Origin: Bacteroidales bacterium
Lineage (GTDB): Bacteria; Bacteroidota; Bacteroidia; Bacteroidales; JAAYJT01
Length of the DNA: 64,000 bases
Direction: 5' to 3'
Assembly: GCA_014860575.1 (NCBI GenBank)
Contig: JACZJK010000057.1
Location: forward strand, 62,001 to 126,000
Part shown: piece after piece, positions 62,801-64,000 of the stretch
Position numbering within the stretch: position 1 is the stretch's first letter
How the letters are laid out: each line of letters opens with the position of its first letter
The notes under the pieces: model-generated
What the model was told of the DNA's origin: nothing
The model's input: only the letters and a program-made list of their open reading frames with translations
Databases searched by the model: none
Translations under genes and position numbers: made by a program

Positions 62801-64000
62801 GCATTGGCTTCATCAATTGCAGCCTGTATAGTACTGTAGTATTTATTTTGTGTGGTGTTATGTACAGGCCAGATGCGAAGTGCACCATTTTCGAATGTAA
62901 TATTGTAGTTTTCACTGCTTAGGCCCTGAGGGCTGATCACGTAATCTCCAACTTCAGTGGCACTGATTGCTGTGCCAACAAAGGAAAGCACACCGCTAAG
63001 ATCGTCCTGATCTTCTCCCGTAACAATACCATCATAGGTGACCGTGTAGCTGGTATAGGGGAATACAAGTCCATCATAAACCTTGTCTTTGTCAGCGGCT
63101 GTTACAATCAAAGTTGCTTTGGTTATTTCCAACTCACCATCAATAAAGGCAATATCGTAGTTGCCGCTTGTCAGACCTGCTGGGGCGATTGTATAGTTGC
63201 CAAAATCAGTTGCATTGATTGCTGACCCAGCAAAAGTCAGTGTGCCGCCAAGTACACCTTCGTCTTCGTTCGAAACAAAACCATCGTAAGTGACAGTATA
63301 ACTTGCATAAGGGAATACCAACCCATCATAAGCCTTGTCCTTGTCTACGGCGATTACCATCAACTCTGCTCGATTAACAATCACTACAAGATCGCAACTA
63401 CTTGTACATCCATTTCCGTTTATAATTGTCAATGATAGCGTATAGCTTCCTGCGGCATCAGCATTCACATCAACAGTTTGCCCATTGTTTGCACCTATGA
63501 TGGTTCCATCACCAGAAATATTCCACACATAAGAGGTCATACCTAACGGTGCTGCGAACTCTGTCACATCAGCGTAGGTAACTGCATCAGGTCCTGTGAC
63601 TTCGCAAACGGGAAGTGCATAAACTGTAACAACATATTCTACTTCAACACCATAGCAATTGCCAAGGGTAGGAGCAATTACGTAAGTTACTGTCCCGTCA
63701 GTTGTCAGTGAATTGGTAAGTGTTTGAACAGGTATCGTTCCTGTTCCAGTTGCAACAGAGCCTGTGATTCCGGCTGAAGGATAGGCTATCCAACTCAGAG
63801 TAGCTCCAACAATGTCAGATGTAAGTTCCACAGCCGTGGTAGAACCTCCTGAGCAAATCGCCTGTGCCAGTTCAATATTTGTAACTGATGGTGTAGGATT
63901 AACTCCTATTGTTACATTTTGTTTATTGCTGCAACCATCAGCGGTGATAGTAAATTCATAAACCACATCAATAGAAGCATTGGTGGTGTTTGTTAAGACT
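59803..64000 (-). CDS. Beta-helix/MBG surface protein, 5' truncated
   Basis: The visible 1398 residues are the C-terminal part of a protein that runs off the window; the frame is open to the end. In order: PKD-like and Ig-like modules ('TYADVTEFAAPLGMTSYVWNISG'), two MBG units ('DKDKAYDGLVFPYASYTV', 'DKDKVYDGLVFPYTSYTV'), a first right-handed beta-helix with PbH1-type 'NNRITNNSYGIFIFHSQNITIEGNEI' runs, a linker ending 'CNWWGT...YSCTG', two further MBG units, and a second beta-helix ending with the same 'CNWWGT...YSCTGVE' and a stop. No T9SS sorting domain is present, unlike the neighbouring giant proteins. The small secreted protein gene follows 64 bp downstream. Confidence 0.78.
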   Translation of the reverse strand, partial: VLTNTTNASIDVVYEFTITADGCSNKQNVTIGVNPTPSVTNIELAQAICSGGSTTAVELTSDIVGATLSWIAYPSAGITGSVATGTGTIPVQTLTNSLTTDGTVTYVIAPTLGNCYGVEVEYVVTVYALPVCEVTGPDAVTYADVTEFAAPLGMTSYVWNISGDGTIIGANNGQTVDVNADAAGSYTLSLTIINGNGCTSSCDLVVIVNRAELMVIAVDKDKAYDGLVFPYASYTVTYDGFVSNEDEGVLGGTLTFAGSAINATDFGNYTIAPAGLTSGNYDIAFIDGELEITKATLIVTAADKDKVYDGLVFPYTSYTVTYDGIVTGEDQDDLSGVLSFVGTAISATEVGDYVISPQGLSSENYNITFENGALRIWPVHNTTQNKYYSTIQAAIDEANAADAIQVANGSYNLLAPIKIDKSIILTGNVNTPEDVIVNAPTDGGVDRDVFQIISSGVTIQGFTIQGAKDQSGTADGKTNGGIMVGGDKYILGVKPAGATDFTFSSWWGFGVQDVIIKNNRITNNSYGIFIFHSQNITIEGNEIFANTQDVINIWSGKGISVYSQPAMTLANKVSSGSPLLATSNLTIKNNEIYNNELMGIELNYSEIYNLGADPRPGPFNINTIIEGNSIYNNGGTTDNIGLPGKDLFRGISANGNEENVSVINNEIYGHLPGVGRFQSIALTSGMRLSSTKDWTVENNKIYNNVAGINAYGTSTGINVNENAIFDNAQGVVMASSNTGTVVNNAIYNNNVSTWQSDGIEPYGVNNLDIIEAPLIASCNWWGTINFSEILPKVSVNVEFVNYLIPDAGGETHLWSEEDKYSCTGIAPLTITAGSDSKVYDGIPLTNAGYSVTAGALLVGHTLQAVTLTGSQAAVGTSDNIPSAAVILDGSSNNVTAKYNITYVNGNLEVTSRPLEITANNVSKSYGNIYTFENNEYTLTNGTSLAGSHTMTLTLSSAGAEADALAGFYLVEIFDIVIKDAGNTNTTDNYDINLINGTLGVMGPVIVYNHDPSEPNTEIIATHMTIQSAIDAETTVNGHYISVASGNYDELINVTKGVTISGYGAVNTLIQSSNALSTNILSITASNVAIKDIAIVGPGGSSPPSRGIHINGILSGIALVNVISNQHLYGVHVSAGSDITNLTLTNTVLNINGNGLQIDAEAKVDGLTITNGEMDGNLFGFSTAATLDNYDNSDDLNNVSITGTSFSGNMYFGLMFNKGKNVNLNGITVNGNGNVSGAPGSGIYFTWREGTFSNIIVQNSTITNNGQNAGANDGGGILIRPRANASASGISIENNLISGNGAAGNSSAGIRVLKNDENTGTDPGISINGNSITSNANHGITSTTSANIDASCNWWGTANYNEILLIVSTKVQFVNYLIPGAGDTYPWSGVDTYSCTGVE

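Overview
The window comes from a member of the Bacteroidota, most likely an anaerobic Bacteroidales-type organism. The support is four-fold: large secreted proteins with type IX secretion (T9SS) C-terminal sorting domains; TAnnTTTG -7 boxes upstream of several genes; families typical of the phylum (YgjV-type membrane protein, bTHX, YqgE, PnuC-like transporter with a NadR-like kinase); and short palindromic intergenic repeats. No rRNA, tRNA or CRISPR array was seen. Function calls rest on motif recognition; no database search was possible.

1-9.5 kb is a purine/selenium-type catabolic cluster. It holds the C-terminal part of a molybdenum hydroxylase (xanthine dehydrogenase type), SsnA aminohydrolase, a YgjV-like membrane protein, dihydropyrimidinase (HydA) and, on the opposite strand, YgeW carbamoyltransferase-like protein and YgeY M20 hydrolase. 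A T9SS-exported protein of unknown role sits between the two halves. 9.6-18.7 kb is housekeeping: HU, Fmt, a YfgM-like TPR protein, a TrmH-type methyltransferase, an unusually extended ribosomal protein bTHX, a MurL-MurD2 pair (the alternative route to D-Glu in peptidoglycan), YqgE and a polytopic membrane protein.

19-31.5 kb holds a bacterial alpha-2-macroglobulin lipoprotein and penicillin-binding protein 1C. They are usually neighbours, but here about 4.4 kb lies between them, containing a decayed RhuM-like pseudogene, a methyltransferase, glutaminase, a Cys-rich protein and an SDR. 31.6-40 kb holds an M1 aminopeptidase lipoprotein, a probable vitamin-salvage operon (thiamine-binding-like protein, Pnu transporter, NadR-like kinase), a small lipoprotein, Mpl, CysH and an m5U-type RNA methyltransferase.

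40-64 kb is almost entirely cell-surface protein on the minus strand. It holds a 1628-aa protein with cohesin-like modules and four 78-aa repeats, a 4694-aa adhesin with about 15 Big_1-like and 13 MBG/YDG-like repeats, a small secreted protein coupled to it, and the C-terminal 1.4 kaa of another beta-helix/MBG protein that runs off the window. Many intergenic spaces carry small palindromic or periodic repeats; several belong to families with more than one copy in the window, and two of them supply the stop codons of the genes they abut.
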